A DNA stretch of 64,000 bases from Albimonas marina (GTDB lineage: Bacteria; Pseudomonadota; Alphaproteobacteria; Rhodobacterales; Rhodobacteraceae). Below the pieces are notes generated by a model. It ran no database searches, was not told the DNA's origin, and worked only from the letters and a program-made list of their open reading frames with translations. This document shows, one piece after another, positions 53,633 through 62,593 of this stretch (positions are counted from its first letter, which is position 1; each line of letters starts with the position of its first letter). Both the position numbers and the translations under genes were made by a program. The stretch covers positions 350,751 to 414,750 of the forward strand of contig NZ_JARHUC010000006.1 in assembly GCF_029223255.1 (NCBI RefSeq). The letters are read 5' to 3'.

Positions 53633-56068
53633 TCAGCTTCGCAGCACGCCGCCGGTGGCCTTGGTCACGGCGGCGACGACCTTCTTGGCCACCGCCTCGA
53701 TCTCCTCGTCGGTCAGCGTCCGGTCGGCGGGCTGGAGGCGCACCGACAGGGCGAGCGACTTCTTGCCCTCGCCCAGCGACTGCGCCGCCTTCGGGCCGTC
53801 GAAGACGTCGAAGATCACCGCGCTCTCGACCAGCTTCTTGTCGGCGCCGCGGGCGGCGCGCAGCAGGGTCTCGGCCTCGGTCTGGGCGTCCACGACGAAG
53901 GCGAAGTCCCGCTCGACCGCCTGGAAGTCGGAGGCCGCCAGCGCCGGGCGGGCGATGGTGCGGGCCTTGGGGGCGGGGACGTTGTCGAGGTAGATGGTGA
54001 AGGCGACCGCCGGCCCCTTCACGTCCATCGCCTCGAGCGCGCGGGGGTGCAGTTCGCCGAAGGCCGCCAGCGGGTTCTTCGGGCCGAGCCCCAGCACCGC
54101 CGAGCGGCCGGGGTGGAACCACTCCGGCGCCTGGCGCAGCGGCATCAGCCGCTCGACGTTGACGCCGAGGGCGGAGAGCGCGGCCTCGGCCGCGGCCTTG
54201 GCGTCCCACAGGTCGGGGGCGCGGCGGGCGCCGGACCACTCCCGCGGGGCCATGGCGCCCACGATCACGCCCGAGGCGGTGATGCGCTGGTCCTCCGGCT
54301 CGCCGCCCGACCAGCCGGGGCCGATCTCGAAGAGCGCGATCTCGGCCGCGCCGCGCGCCTGGTTCCGCGCCGCCGCGGCCAGCAGGCCGGGCAGGGGATC
54401 GGGGCGCATGTGGCTCATCTCGGAGGAGATGGGGTTCTCCAGCTTCACCGCCTCGTCGCCGCCGCCGAAGGCCGCGGCGTGCTTCTGGGCGACGAAGGAG
54501 TAGGTGACGCACTCGTTCATGCCCTGGGCGGCGAGCGTCCGGCGCACCGCCGCCTCGCGCTTCTGGCCCAGCGTCATCGTCGGCCGGGTGACGCCGGTCG
54601 AGAGGCGGGGCAGGGGCTTGGCCTCGAGCTTGGTGAGGGAGGCGACGCGGGCCACCTCCTCGACCAGGTCCGCCTCGCCCATCACGTCGGGGCGCCAGGA
54701 GGGGACGCCGACCATGATCACGCCGCCCTCTTCGCGGGGCGTGAAGCCCAGCGATTCGAGGATGCGGACCTGCTCCGCCTCGGCGATGTCCATGCCGACC
54801 AGCGAGGCGCAGCGCGCCGGGTCCAGCCGGTAGCTGCGCGCGGTGTCGGGGGTCTTGCCCGCGACCAGGATCTCGGAGGGCTCGCCGCCGCAGAGCTCGA
54901 GGATCAGCTTCGTGGCGAGCTCGATGCCCGGCACGCAGCTTTCCGGGTCCACGCCGCGGTCGAAGCGGTAGCGGGCGTCGGAGTTGATCTTCAGCTTGCG
55001 GCCCGACAGGGCGGTGCGCACGGGATCGAACCAGGCGGCCTCGACGAAGACGTCGGTGGTCTCCTCGGTGCAGCCCGAGTGCTCGCCGCCCATGATGCCG
55101 CCCAGCGATTCCACGCCGGCGTCGTCGGCGATGATCGTGACGCCCTCGGGCAGCGCGTAGGTCTTGCCGTCGAGGGCCAGCAGCTCCTCGCCCTCGCGCG
55201 AGAAGCGGACCACCAGGTCGCCGGTCACCTTGGCGGCGTCGAAGACGTGCAGCGGGCGGCCGCGGTCGAAGGTGATCAGGTTGGTGACGTCGACGAGCGC
55301 CGAGATCGGGCGCAGGCCGATGGCGCGCAGCTTCTTCTGCAGCCAGGCCGGCGAATGGCCGTTCTTCACGCCGCGGATCAGGCGGCCGGCGAAGACGGGG
55401 CAGGCGCCCTGCGCCACGTCGTCGGCGATCGTCACCGCGATCGGCGAGGGGAACTTGCCTGGCACGGGCTCGATCGCCGGGGTCTTCAGGCGGCCCAGGC
55501 CGCGCGCGGCGAGGTCGCGCGCCACGCCCGCCACGCCCAGCGCGTCGGGGCGGTTGGGGGTGATGGCGATGTCGAAGACCGGGTCGTTGAGGCCCGCGTA
55601 GTCGATGTAGCGCGCGCCCAGCGGCGCGCTTTCGGGCAGGTCGATGATCCCGTCGTGGTCCTCGGAGATCATCAGCTCCCGCTCGGAGCACAGCATGCCG
55701 TTCGACTCGACGCCGCGGATCACGCCGGGCTTCAGGTCGACGCCGGTGCCGGGGATGTGCAGGCCGGGGCGGGCGAAGACGCCGACCAGGCCGGTGCGCG
55801 CGTTGGGCGCGCCGCAGACGACCTGCACCTCTTCCGAGGGCGAGGCCGGGCCGTTGGGCCAGGTCTCGACCCGGCACAGGCGCAGCCGGTCGGCGTTGGG
55901 GTGCTGGACGGCCTCGATCACCCGGCAGATGGTGAACGCGCCGAGCGACGCCGCCGGATCCTCCAGCGACTCGAGCTCCAGCCCGAGGTCGGTGAGGGTC
56001 TCGGCGATCTCCTCGGCGGTGGCCTCGGTGTCGAGGTGCTCCTTGAGCCAGGAGAGGGTGAACTTCAT
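53633..56068 (-). CDS. pheT: Phenylalanyl-tRNA synthetase beta subunit
   Basis: 811-residue beta chain of the alpha2-beta2 PheRS, which charges tRNA-Phe. It has the B1 start MKFTLSWLKEHLDTEA, the EMAP-like tRNA-binding domain (about 40-150), B3/B4, B5, and the C-terminal FDX-ACB anticodon-binding domain (LAASDFQAVERDFAFVVD onward). Length is normal. GGAGCG precedes the ATG. pheS is not adjacent: the upstream neighbour is a long palindromic repeat and then divergent lysA. Confidence 0.97.
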   Translation of the reverse strand: MKFTLSWLKEHLDTEATAEEIAETLTDLGLELESLEDPAASLGAFTICRVIEAVQHPNADRLRLCRVETWPNGPASPSEEVQVVCGAPNARTGLVGVFARPGLHIPGTGVDLKPGVIRGVESNGMLCSERELMISEDHDGIIDLPESAPLGARYIDYAGLNDPVFDIAITPNRPDALGVAGVARDLAARGLGRLKTPAIEPVPGKFPSPIAVTIADDVAQGACPVFAGRLIRGVKNGHSPAWLQKKLRAIGLRPISALVDVTNLITFDRGRPLHVFDAAKVTGDLVVRFSREGEELLALDGKTYALPEGVTIIADDAGVESLGGIMGGEHSGCTEETTDVFVEAAWFDPVRTALSGRKLKINSDARYRFDRGVDPESCVPGIELATKLILELCGGEPSEILVAGKTPDTARSYRLDPARCASLVGMDIAEAEQVRILESLGFTPREEGGVIMVGVPSWRPDVMGEADLVEEVARVASLTKLEAKPLPRLSTGVTRPTMTLGQKREAAVRRTLAAQGMNECVTYSFVAQKHAAAFGGGDEAVKLENPISSEMSHMRPDPLPGLLAAAARNQARGAAEIALFEIGPGWSGGEPEDQRITASGVIVGAMAPREWSGARRAPDLWDAKAAAEAALSALGVNVERLMPLRQAPEWFHPGRSAVLGLGPKNPLAAFGELHPRALEAMDVKGPAVAFTIYLDNVPAPKARTIARPALAASDFQAVERDFAFVVDAQTEAETLLRAARGADKKLVESAVIFDVFDGPKAAQSLGEGKKSLALSVRLQPADRTLTDEEIEAVAKKVVAAVTKATGGVLRS

Positions 56069-56616
56069 CGCATCGCTCCGCTGCGCGTGTCGCTTCCCGG
56101 GCGTTCTACCTTTCCCGCGCCCGGTGTCCACTCCCGCAAGCCCGCGCAGGCGCCGCGTCCCCCGTCGCGCCGGCCGCCCCGCCCCGCCCGCGGCGCCCCC
56201 CGGCGCAGGCGCCCGGCCCCCCCGTCTCCCCGCCTGCAGCCCCGGGCGCCCGGCGCGACGCCCGCACCGGGTCGCGAAGCGCCTGTTCTCCGGAGCCGTC
56301 TCTCGCGGATGCCGGAAAGAGCGAGTCGGGGGGCGGGGTCAGGGATCGCGAAGCGACCCCGCGCAAGCGGGGCTTGTCCTTGACCCCGCCCCCCGACTCG
56401 CTCAGGCATCCATCAGCGAGAGACGGATCCGGAGGACAGGCGCGGCCCTGTTCTTTGGTGAGTCAGGAGCCCGCCGGAGGCTCCCCCCTTTCCAGTCCGG
56501 GCGCGCCCCCCGCAACAGGCCCAAGCCCGCCCGCAGGGCGCCTGCGGACTCCGTCCCCCTTGTCCCGCCGCCCGTTCCGTCCTACCCCGCCTCGCAACGC
56601 TTCCCCGGGGGATCCG
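56069..56616. other. Divergent region between pheT and lysA
   Basis: 548 nt containing palindromic repeat copy B (56272-56454) and, after it, a small hairpin (GGAGCC...GGCTCC, about 56466-56484) followed by CCCCTTT. No gene is supported. Confidence 0.45.
56272..56454. repeat. Long palindromic dispersed repeat, copy B
   Basis: Inverse-orientation copy of the element at 15484-15667, about 183 nt. The inner hairpin CCCCGCGCAAGCGGGG, the GAGCGAGTCGG arm and its CCGACTCGCTC complement, and the outer GCGCCTGTTC and GGCGCGGCCCTGTTC flanks are all shared. It separates pheT from lysA. Copies that agree in both arms and loop suggest recent spread or strong structural selection. Confidence 0.8.
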
Positions 56617-57885
56617 ATGGACCACTTTCTCTATCGCGACGGCCAGCTTCATGCCGAGGACGTGCCTGTGGCCGACATCGTCGCCGCGGTGGGCACGCCC
56701 CTCTACATCTACTCGACCGCCACGCTGACCCGTCACTACCGGGTCTTCGACGAGGCGCTGTCGGGCCTGCCGCACCTGATCGCCTATGCGGTGAAGGCGA
56801 ACGGGAACCTCGCGGTGCTCAAGACGCTGGGCGATCTCGGCGCGGGGATGGACGTGGTCTCGGAGGGGGAGTTCCGCCGGGCGCTCGCCGCCGGCGTGCC
56901 CGGCGGCCGGGTGGTGTTCTCGGGCGTGGGCAAGACGGCGGAGGAGATCGCCTTCGCGCTCGCGCACAACGTCCGCCAGCTCAACGTCGAGAGCTTCGAG
57001 GAGCTGGAGCTCGTCTCCCAGGTGGCGGTGGCCGAGAACCGGAGCGCCCCGGTGGCGCTGCGGGTGAACCCGGACGTGGACGCCAAGACCCACGCCAAGA
57101 TCGCCACCGGCAAGTCGGAGAACAAGTTCGGCATCCCCATCGCCCGCGCGCGGGAGGCCTACGCCCGCGCCAAGGCCCTGCCGGGGATCGAGGTGATCGG
57201 CGTCGACGTGCACATCGGCAGCCAGCTGACCGACCTCGCGCCGTTCGAGAGCGCCTTCGAGAAGGTCGCCGAGCTGACCCGCCTGCTGCGCGAGGACGGC
57301 CACGACATCCGCCGCATCGACCTGGGCGGCGGCCTGGGCATTCCCTACCGCCAGGCCAACGAGGCGCCGCCTCTGCCCTTCGACTACGGCGCGCTGGTCA
57401 AGCGCACGGTGGGGGACCTGGGCTGCGAGATCGAGATCGAGCCCGGCCGCCTGATCGCCGGCAACGCCGGGATCCTGGTGGGGCGCGTGGTCTATCGCAA
57501 GCAGGGCGAGGGCCGGGTGTTCCTGGTGCTGGACGCGGCGATGAACGACCTGGTGCGCCCGGCGATGTACGACGCCTGGCACGACATCGTCCCGGTGCGC
57601 GAGCCTGCGCCGGGGGTCGAGCGCGCGGAGGTCGACGTGGTCGGCCCGGTCTGCGAATCCGGCGACACCTTCGCCAGGGCCCGTCCGCTGCCGCCGCTGG
57701 AGGCGGGCGACCTGGTCGCCTTCCGCAGCGCGGGCGCCTATGGCGCGGTCATGTCTTCTGAATACAATGGCCGCAGACTGGTGCCCGAGGTTCTGGTGAA
57801 CGGCGATCAATTCGCCGTGGTCCGGGCGCGACCGAGCTTTGACGAGATGATCGCCCGGGATACCATTCCCTCCTGGACCGCCTGA
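56617..57885 (+). CDS. lysA: Diaminopimelate decarboxylase
   Basis: 422-residue PLP enzyme performing the last step of lysine synthesis. The PLP lysine is Lys60 (AYAVKANGN); further motifs are VSEGEFRRAL, VHIGSQ, the phosphate-binding GGGLGIPY, EPGRLIAGNAG and CESGD (active-site cysteine from the other subunit). The start MDHFLYRDGQLHAEDV is typical of the family; GGGGGAT lies upstream. Followed after 91 nt by the TIGR02302 gene, a neighbour order seen in Rhodobacterales. Confidence 0.97.
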   Translation: MDHFLYRDGQLHAEDVPVADIVAAVGTPLYIYSTATLTRHYRVFDEALSGLPHLIAYAVKANGNLAVLKTLGDLGAGMDVVSEGEFRRALAAGVPGGRVVFSGVGKTAEEIAFALAHNVRQLNVESFEELELVSQVAVAENRSAPVALRVNPDVDAKTHAKIATGKSENKFGIPIARAREAYARAKALPGIEVIGVDVHIGSQLTDLAPFESAFEKVAELTRLLREDGHDIRRIDLGGGLGIPYRQANEAPPLPFDYGALVKRTVGDLGCEIEIEPGRLIAGNAGILVGRVVYRKQGEGRVFLVLDAAMNDLVRPAMYDAWHDIVPVREPAPGVERAEVDVVGPVCESGDTFARARPLPPLEAGDLVAFRSAGAYGAVMSSEYNGRRLVPEVLVNGDQFAVVRARPSFDEMIARDTIPSWTA

Positions 57886-57976
57886 GGTCCGGGTCCGCGG
57901 ATCCGGGCGCGGGCGACCGCTCCGCCGCTCCCGTCCCGGGCCGCGCGCGGGGCCCCCTGGCGCGGAGGGCCGCTGA

Positions 57977-60658
57977 ATGACCCGTCCCACCGAGGACCCC
58001 CGGACCGGCCTGGATCGCGGCGACGCCGCGGGGCCGGATCGCGGCGACGCCGCGGGGGCGGAGCGCCCGGCGCCCGATCCCGTGCAGGCGCGCATCGCGC
58101 GCGAGACCCGGCGCAGCCTGCGCGCGCTGTGGCTGGAGCGGATCGTGCAGTCGGTCTGGCCGGCCTACGCGGTGGTCGCGGCCTTCCTGGGCCTGGCGCT
58201 CGCCGGCGCGTTCGAGGCGATGCCGCGCTGGGCGCACCTGGGCGCGCTGATCGTCTTCGGCCTGGGGTTCGTCGCCACCGTCGTCTGGGGAGTGCGCAGC
58301 TTCCGCCGGCCCACCGCGGCCGAGGCGCGGGCCTCGCTGGAGGTGGACCATGCCGACCGGCCGCTGGCGGCGCTGGCGGACCGGCAGGCGACCGGCATCT
58401 CCGATTCGGGCGCGCGCGCGGTCTGGGCCGCGCACCAGCGGCGCATGGCCGAGCAGGCGGGCCTGCTGAAGGCCCGCGCCGCCGAGCTGCGCCTGTCCTC
58501 CCGCGATCCGATGGCTTTCCGCCTGACGGCGCTGGGCCTGCTTCTCTTCGGCCTGCTGGCCGCGGCCGGCGGGGGCGGGGACCGGGTGGTCTCGGCCTTC
58601 GATCCGGGCGCCGCGCCTTCGGGCGCCGTCGAGATCCGGCCCTCGGTCGAGGCCTGGGCCACGCCCCCCGCCTACACCGGCGCGCAGATGGTCTACCTGA
58701 CCGAACGGGCCGGCCAGACGGTGGCGCTGCCCCAGGGCTCGCGCATCTCGCTGCGGGTCTACAACGCCGCCGAGACCCCGGCGCTGAGCCAAGACGTGGC
58801 GGGCGCGGAGGTCGCCCTCGCGCCCTTCGGGGAGCGGACCTGGGACCTGCAGCTCGAGGCCGTGCGCACCGGCTCTCTCTCGGTCGATCCGGGGCAGGGG
58901 GCGGGCGTCGCCTGGTCGTTCGAGATCGCGCAGGACGCGCCCCCCAGCATCGCCTTCGACGACGAGGCCGGACCCGCCGTGGACCAGGCCGAGACCGGGG
59001 CGCTGCGCGTGGCCTTCCAGGCCGCCGACGACCACGGCGTGACCACCGCCTGGGCGGTGATCGCGCTGGACCGCGAGGCGCTGGGCGCGACCGACGAGAC
59101 GCCGCCCCCGCCGCCGGGGCTGGAGACGCCCATCGAGATCGAGCTGCCCCTGCCCCTGACCGGCGCCGCAGAGACGGTGCGCGAGGCGCTGATCGAGGAT
59201 CTGACCGAGCATGGCTGGGCGGGCCTGCCCGTCACCGTCACCCTTCACGCCGAGGACGCGCTGGGCCAGTCGGCCCAGGCCGGCCCGCGCAAGGCCGTGC
59301 TGCCCGCGCGCCCCTTCTACGACCCCATGGCCCGCGCCCTGGTGGAGGAGCGGCGGGCGATGGCCTGGTCGATGGGCAACCTCGCCCCCGCCTCGCAGCG
59401 CCTGAAGGCCGCCACCGCCTATCCCGACGACTGGTTCGACAACCTCGCCGGCCCCTACCTGATGATCCGCTCGGCGATCCGGCGGCTGGACTACGCGCTG
59501 GCCGACGGGCGGCAGGCCGAGGAGGTCGGCTCGGTCATGGACCTGCTGTGGCAGGCCGCGCTGATGCTGGAGGAGGGGGACCTGAACTCCGCCGCAGAGC
59601 GTCTGCGCCGCGCCAAGGAGCGGCTGTCCGACGCGATCGAGCGCGGCGCCTCGCCCGAGGAGATCTCCCGCCTGATGGAGGAGATGCGCCAGGCGATGAA
59701 CGAGCTGCTCAACGAGATGGCGCGCCAGGCGATGGAGAACCTCGACCAGCTCGACCAGCAGGGCGAGCAGCGTGGCGGCCAGCAGCTCTCGAACCGGGAC
59801 CTGCAGGAGATGCTCGACGAGATCGAGCGCATGGCGCAGGAGGATCCCGCGGCCGCGCAGCGGATGCTCGAGCAGCTCGCCCAGATGCTGCAGAACCTGC
59901 AGATGCGCGCCCAGCAGGGCGGCGAGGGCCAGCAGGGGGAGGGTCAGCAGAGCCTCGACCAGCTCAACGACATGCTGCGCGAGCAGCAGGATCTGGCCGA
60001 CCGCAGCTTCGGCGAGATGCAGCGCCGGCAGGGCCAGAACGGCCAGCCCGGCCAGCCGGGCGAGGGCCAGCAGGGCCAGCGCGGCGGCCAGGGCGGGCAG
60101 GAGTTCGGCCAGAACGGCCAGGGCGAGCAGGGCGTGCCCGGCATGGGCGGCGACCAGCAGGGCAACGGCATGGCCGGCGCGGCGCAGGAGCAGGAGGCGC
60201 TGCGCCAGCTCCTCGATCAGCTGCGCCGCAACCTGCCCCGCGGCCTGAGCCCCGAGGCCGAGGAGGCGCTGCGCGGCGCGGACGAATCCATGGACGGCGC
60301 CCGCGAGGCGCTGGAGGGCGACGATCCCGGCGAGGCGCTGGACGACCAGGTGCAGGCGATGGAGAACCTGCGCGAGGGCGCCCGGCAGCTGGGCGAGGCG
60401 ATGCGCCAGCAGGCCCGCAACGGCCAGGGCGACCGCGCGGGCGAGGGCGACCCCAACGCCCAGGACGAGGGCCGCGACCCGCTGGGCCGCCCCACCGCCA
60501 ACCGCGGCGCGATGGAGGGCTCGGACACCGAGGTGCCGGGGCAGGAGGCGCTGAAGCGGGCGCGGGAGCTGCTCGACGAGATCCGCCGCCGCGCCGGCGA
60601 CCGCACCCGACCGGAGGTGGAGCTGGAATACCTGCGCCGGCTGCTGGAGCGGTTCTGA
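57977..60658 (+). CDS. TIGR02302/DUF4175 family membrane protein
   Basis: 893-residue protein. Two membrane helices lie near the N-terminus (about 60-80 and 86-105), a third near 182-200, then a large periplasmic beta-rich part. The last 300 residues are helical (LNEMARQAMENLDQLDQQ) and include a Gln/Gly-rich low-complexity stretch (about 645-740). A 21-nt tandem repeat gives RGDAAG twice near residue 14-27. This family is confined to alphaproteobacteria and has no assigned function; envelope organisation is plausible. GGAGGG lies before the ATG. Confidence 0.88.
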   Translation: MTRPTEDPRTGLDRGDAAGPDRGDAAGAERPAPDPVQARIARETRRSLRALWLERIVQSVWPAYAVVAAFLGLALAGAFEAMPRWAHLGALIVFGLGFVATVVWGVRSFRRPTAAEARASLEVDHADRPLAALADRQATGISDSGARAVWAAHQRRMAEQAGLLKARAAELRLSSRDPMAFRLTALGLLLFGLLAAAGGGGDRVVSAFDPGAAPSGAVEIRPSVEAWATPPAYTGAQMVYLTERAGQTVALPQGSRISLRVYNAAETPALSQDVAGAEVALAPFGERTWDLQLEAVRTGSLSVDPGQGAGVAWSFEIAQDAPPSIAFDDEAGPAVDQAETGALRVAFQAADDHGVTTAWAVIALDREALGATDETPPPPPGLETPIEIELPLPLTGAAETVREALIEDLTEHGWAGLPVTVTLHAEDALGQSAQAGPRKAVLPARPFYDPMARALVEERRAMAWSMGNLAPASQRLKAATAYPDDWFDNLAGPYLMIRSAIRRLDYALADGRQAEEVGSVMDLLWQAALMLEEGDLNSAAERLRRAKERLSDAIERGASPEEISRLMEEMRQAMNELLNEMARQAMENLDQLDQQGEQRGGQQLSNRDLQEMLDEIERMAQEDPAAAQRMLEQLAQMLQNLQMRAQQGGEGQQGEGQQSLDQLNDMLREQQDLADRSFGEMQRRQGQNGQPGQPGEGQQGQRGGQGGQEFGQNGQGEQGVPGMGGDQQGNGMAGAAQEQEALRQLLDQLRRNLPRGLSPEAEEALRGADESMDGAREALEGDDPGEALDDQVQAMENLREGARQLGEAMRQQARNGQGDRAGEGDPNAQDEGRDPLGRPTANRGAMEGSDTEVPGQEALKRARELLDEIRRRAGDRTRPEVELEYLRRLLERF

Positions 60659-61061
60659 GGCCGCGGCTGGTCCGGCTGCGACCGCCGCTGCGTCGGCCCC
60701 GAACGCCGGCTGAAGATCGGAACGCCCCGCCGTCGTGCGGGGCGTTTCCCGTTTCGTCCGTCGGCGGGCGGAGCGCAGGAGGCCCCGGGTCAGGCCCGGG
60801 GCGCGCGCCCGCGGCGATCTTGGCGCAGGCGACGGAAGGGTTGGTTCAGGCGCGGGCGGCGTTCCCGAGGGTCCGGAGGCGCCTCACCGCCCGGACGCCC
60901 CGAGGTCGTCGCGACCGTCGCCCCCGTCCCGGCCGGCCCCAGGCACCGAGGCCGCGCCGCCGCGGCGAGCGGGACGGCGGCCCCGGGCGCGACGGCTCAC
61001 GCCGCGGCCTCCGCCCTCGGGCGTCGCGCCGCGGCGCACGAAACTGCGGCCCCGGAAGCGC
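60659..61061. other. Intergenic region after the DUF4175 gene
   Basis: 403 nt between convergent genes. A good terminator sits at 60721-60755; the remaining 300 nt are GC-rich and I see nothing in them. Confidence 0.4.
60721..60755 (+). terminator. Rho-independent terminator after the DUF4175 gene
   Basis: A 10-bp stem, AACGCCCCGC and GCGGGGCGTT, around CGTCGT, followed by TCCCGTTTCG. Confidence 0.78.
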
Positions 61062-61787
61062 TCAGGGCTTCTCGAGGAAAATCTCTTCCTGCACGCGCCC
61101 GGTCTCGCGCCAGCCGGCCTTGGTCAGCAGGGCGAGGACCTCGGGCGCGTTGCGCGCGCGGGTCTCGATCATCATCACCCCGCGGTTCGCCGCCAGGATC
61201 CGGGCCATGCCGCGCAGGGCGGCGACCTCGTGGCCCTCGACGTCGATCTTGAAGGCCAGCGTCTCGCCCTCGGGCGCCGCGAGGTCGTCGAGCCGGGCGG
61301 TGCGGATCGTCTCCGCCCGCGCGAAATCCCGCCGCGCCGCCTCGTCCGCCGAGGCCGAGAGGGTCGAGAGGCCCGAGGAGCGCGGGTCGATGGCGATCTC
61401 CGCCTCCCCCTCCGCGTCCGACAGGGCTAGCGGATGCACGCGCACCCGCTCCGCCAGCCCGTTCAGCGCGAGGTTCCCCTCGAGCTTCGCGCGGGTGGTC
61501 GAGACCGGCTCGAACGCCTCGATGGGCAGGTCGGGATGCGCGAGGCCCAGCGTCACGGAATAGAGGCCGAAGTTCGCGCCGATGTCGTAGAGCCGCGCGG
61601 GCCGCGCCCGCGCCACGGCGTCGGCGAAGCGGGCGCGCTGCTCGGCCTCGAACGGCTGGCCCGCCAGCAGGCGCAGGTCCAGCCAGTCGTTGGGATCCAG
61701 CGCCCAGCGCGCGCCCAGCCGCTCCACCACCCGCGGGCGACGGTCGAGCCGCGCCAGCCGCTTCCGGATGCTCCACCACAGACGCAT
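61062..61787 (-). CDS. FkbM-family methyltransferase
   Basis: 241-residue SAM-dependent O-methyltransferase. The SAM motif is YDIGANFGLYSV (67-78), followed by IEAFEPVSTTRAKL, ALSDAEGEAEIAI and the family's FKIDVEGHEVAALRG. FkbM enzymes methylate sugars or polyketides; here the neighbours suggest a surface glycan. The ATG directly follows the stop of the upstream GT-like gene (TGAATG), so the two are coupled. GGGGAGAGG upstream is a strong ribosome site. Confidence 0.9.
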   Translation of the reverse strand: MRLWWSIRKRLARLDRRPRVVERLGARWALDPNDWLDLRLLAGQPFEAEQRARFADAVARARPARLYDIGANFGLYSVTLGLAHPDLPIEAFEPVSTTRAKLEGNLALNGLAERVRVHPLALSDAEGEAEIAIDPRSSGLSTLSASADEAARRDFARAETIRTARLDDLAAPEGETLAFKIDVEGHEVAALRGMARILAANRGVMMIETRARNAPEVLALLTKAGWRETGRVQEEIFLEKP

Positions 61788-62525
61788 TCAGCCTCTCCCC
61801 ACCCCGGCCTGCCGCGCCAGCCACAGCCGGCGCCGGATCCCGTCTCGCCAGCGCCGCGCGCGCCCGTCGAGATGCCCCACGGCGGCCGGATGCCCCAACG
61901 GTCCGTAGACATGACCGCCCCCGGCGTAGAGGTCCACCACCCCCTCCAGCCCCTCGGCCTTGCGCGCCTCGGCGGGGATGAACGGCAACACCCGCGCCCG
62001 CGCATGGGCGACGTCGACGAGGTGCGGGTTGTTCGAGCGGCCCGAGACGCGGCAGCAGGGGAAGGGGACCTGGGGCTGGGGCGTCATGAAGTGGTCGTAG
62101 CCCACCGGCCGGTTCCAGCGCTTGTTGAAGCGCAGGTGGTTGATCCCATGCGCCGCCATCCCCTCGACCAGCGCGCCCAGCGGGTGGTCGATCGCGGGGG
62201 CCAGGAACACGAAGTCATGCTCCAGCTGGCAGGCGTAGGCGCCCTCGGCCATCTCGATCGAGCGGCGGTAGCCGTCGGCGAGGCCCGAGGTCGCCACCAC
62301 CTCGATCTCGCGGCCGGGCAGGGGGGCGCGGGCGGCCTCGATCCAGGCCTCGAAGACCTGGGGGTTGGGATTGGGGTCGCAGAACAGACGGATGCGCAGG
62401 TCGTGGCTCGCCTCGGGGTCGAAGGCGGCGAGGAAGCTCGCGCCCGCGTGGCCCGCCAGGCAGCGCGCCGGATCCGCCGAGGCGACGTTGGAGAACAGGT
62501 TGAGGTTGAAGACCGGCCGCGCCAT
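61788..62525 (-). CDS. Putative glycosyltransferase-like protein
   Basis: 245-residue protein of GT-A-like appearance. It starts ARPVFNLNLFSNVASAD and has FCDPNPNPQVFEAWIEAAR, IEVVATSGLADGYRRSIEMA and QLEHDFVFL, where LEHDF resembles a metal-binding DxD-like site. There is no signal or membrane helix. I do not recognise a named family; the link to the FkbM gene (TGAATG) and the nearby GT61-like gene supports a role in glycan assembly. The start at 62525 is weakly supported by CGGGGGC upstream. Confidence 0.65.
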   Translation of the reverse strand: MARPVFNLNLFSNVASADPARCLAGHAGASFLAAFDPEASHDLRIRLFCDPNPNPQVFEAWIEAARAPLPGREIEVVATSGLADGYRRSIEMAEGAYACQLEHDFVFLAPAIDHPLGALVEGMAAHGINHLRFNKRWNRPVGYDHFMTPQPQVPFPCCRVSGRSNNPHLVDVAHARARVLPFIPAEARKAEGLEGVVDLYAGGGHVYGPLGHPAAVGHLDGRARRWRDGIRRRLWLARQAGVGRG

Positions 62526-62593
62526 CGTGCCCCCGAGATCCCGCCCCACCCCGGGCGGCGGATGGACCGTAGGAGCGGGCGCATGGCGGAGCA

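Noticed and set aside
58129..61563. A 1144-codon open frame on plus overlapping the DUF4175 gene
   Set aside because: It is a shadow of the high third-position GC in the real gene; it translates to Arg/Gly/Ala-rich nonsense, while the 57977-60658 frame has clear family features.
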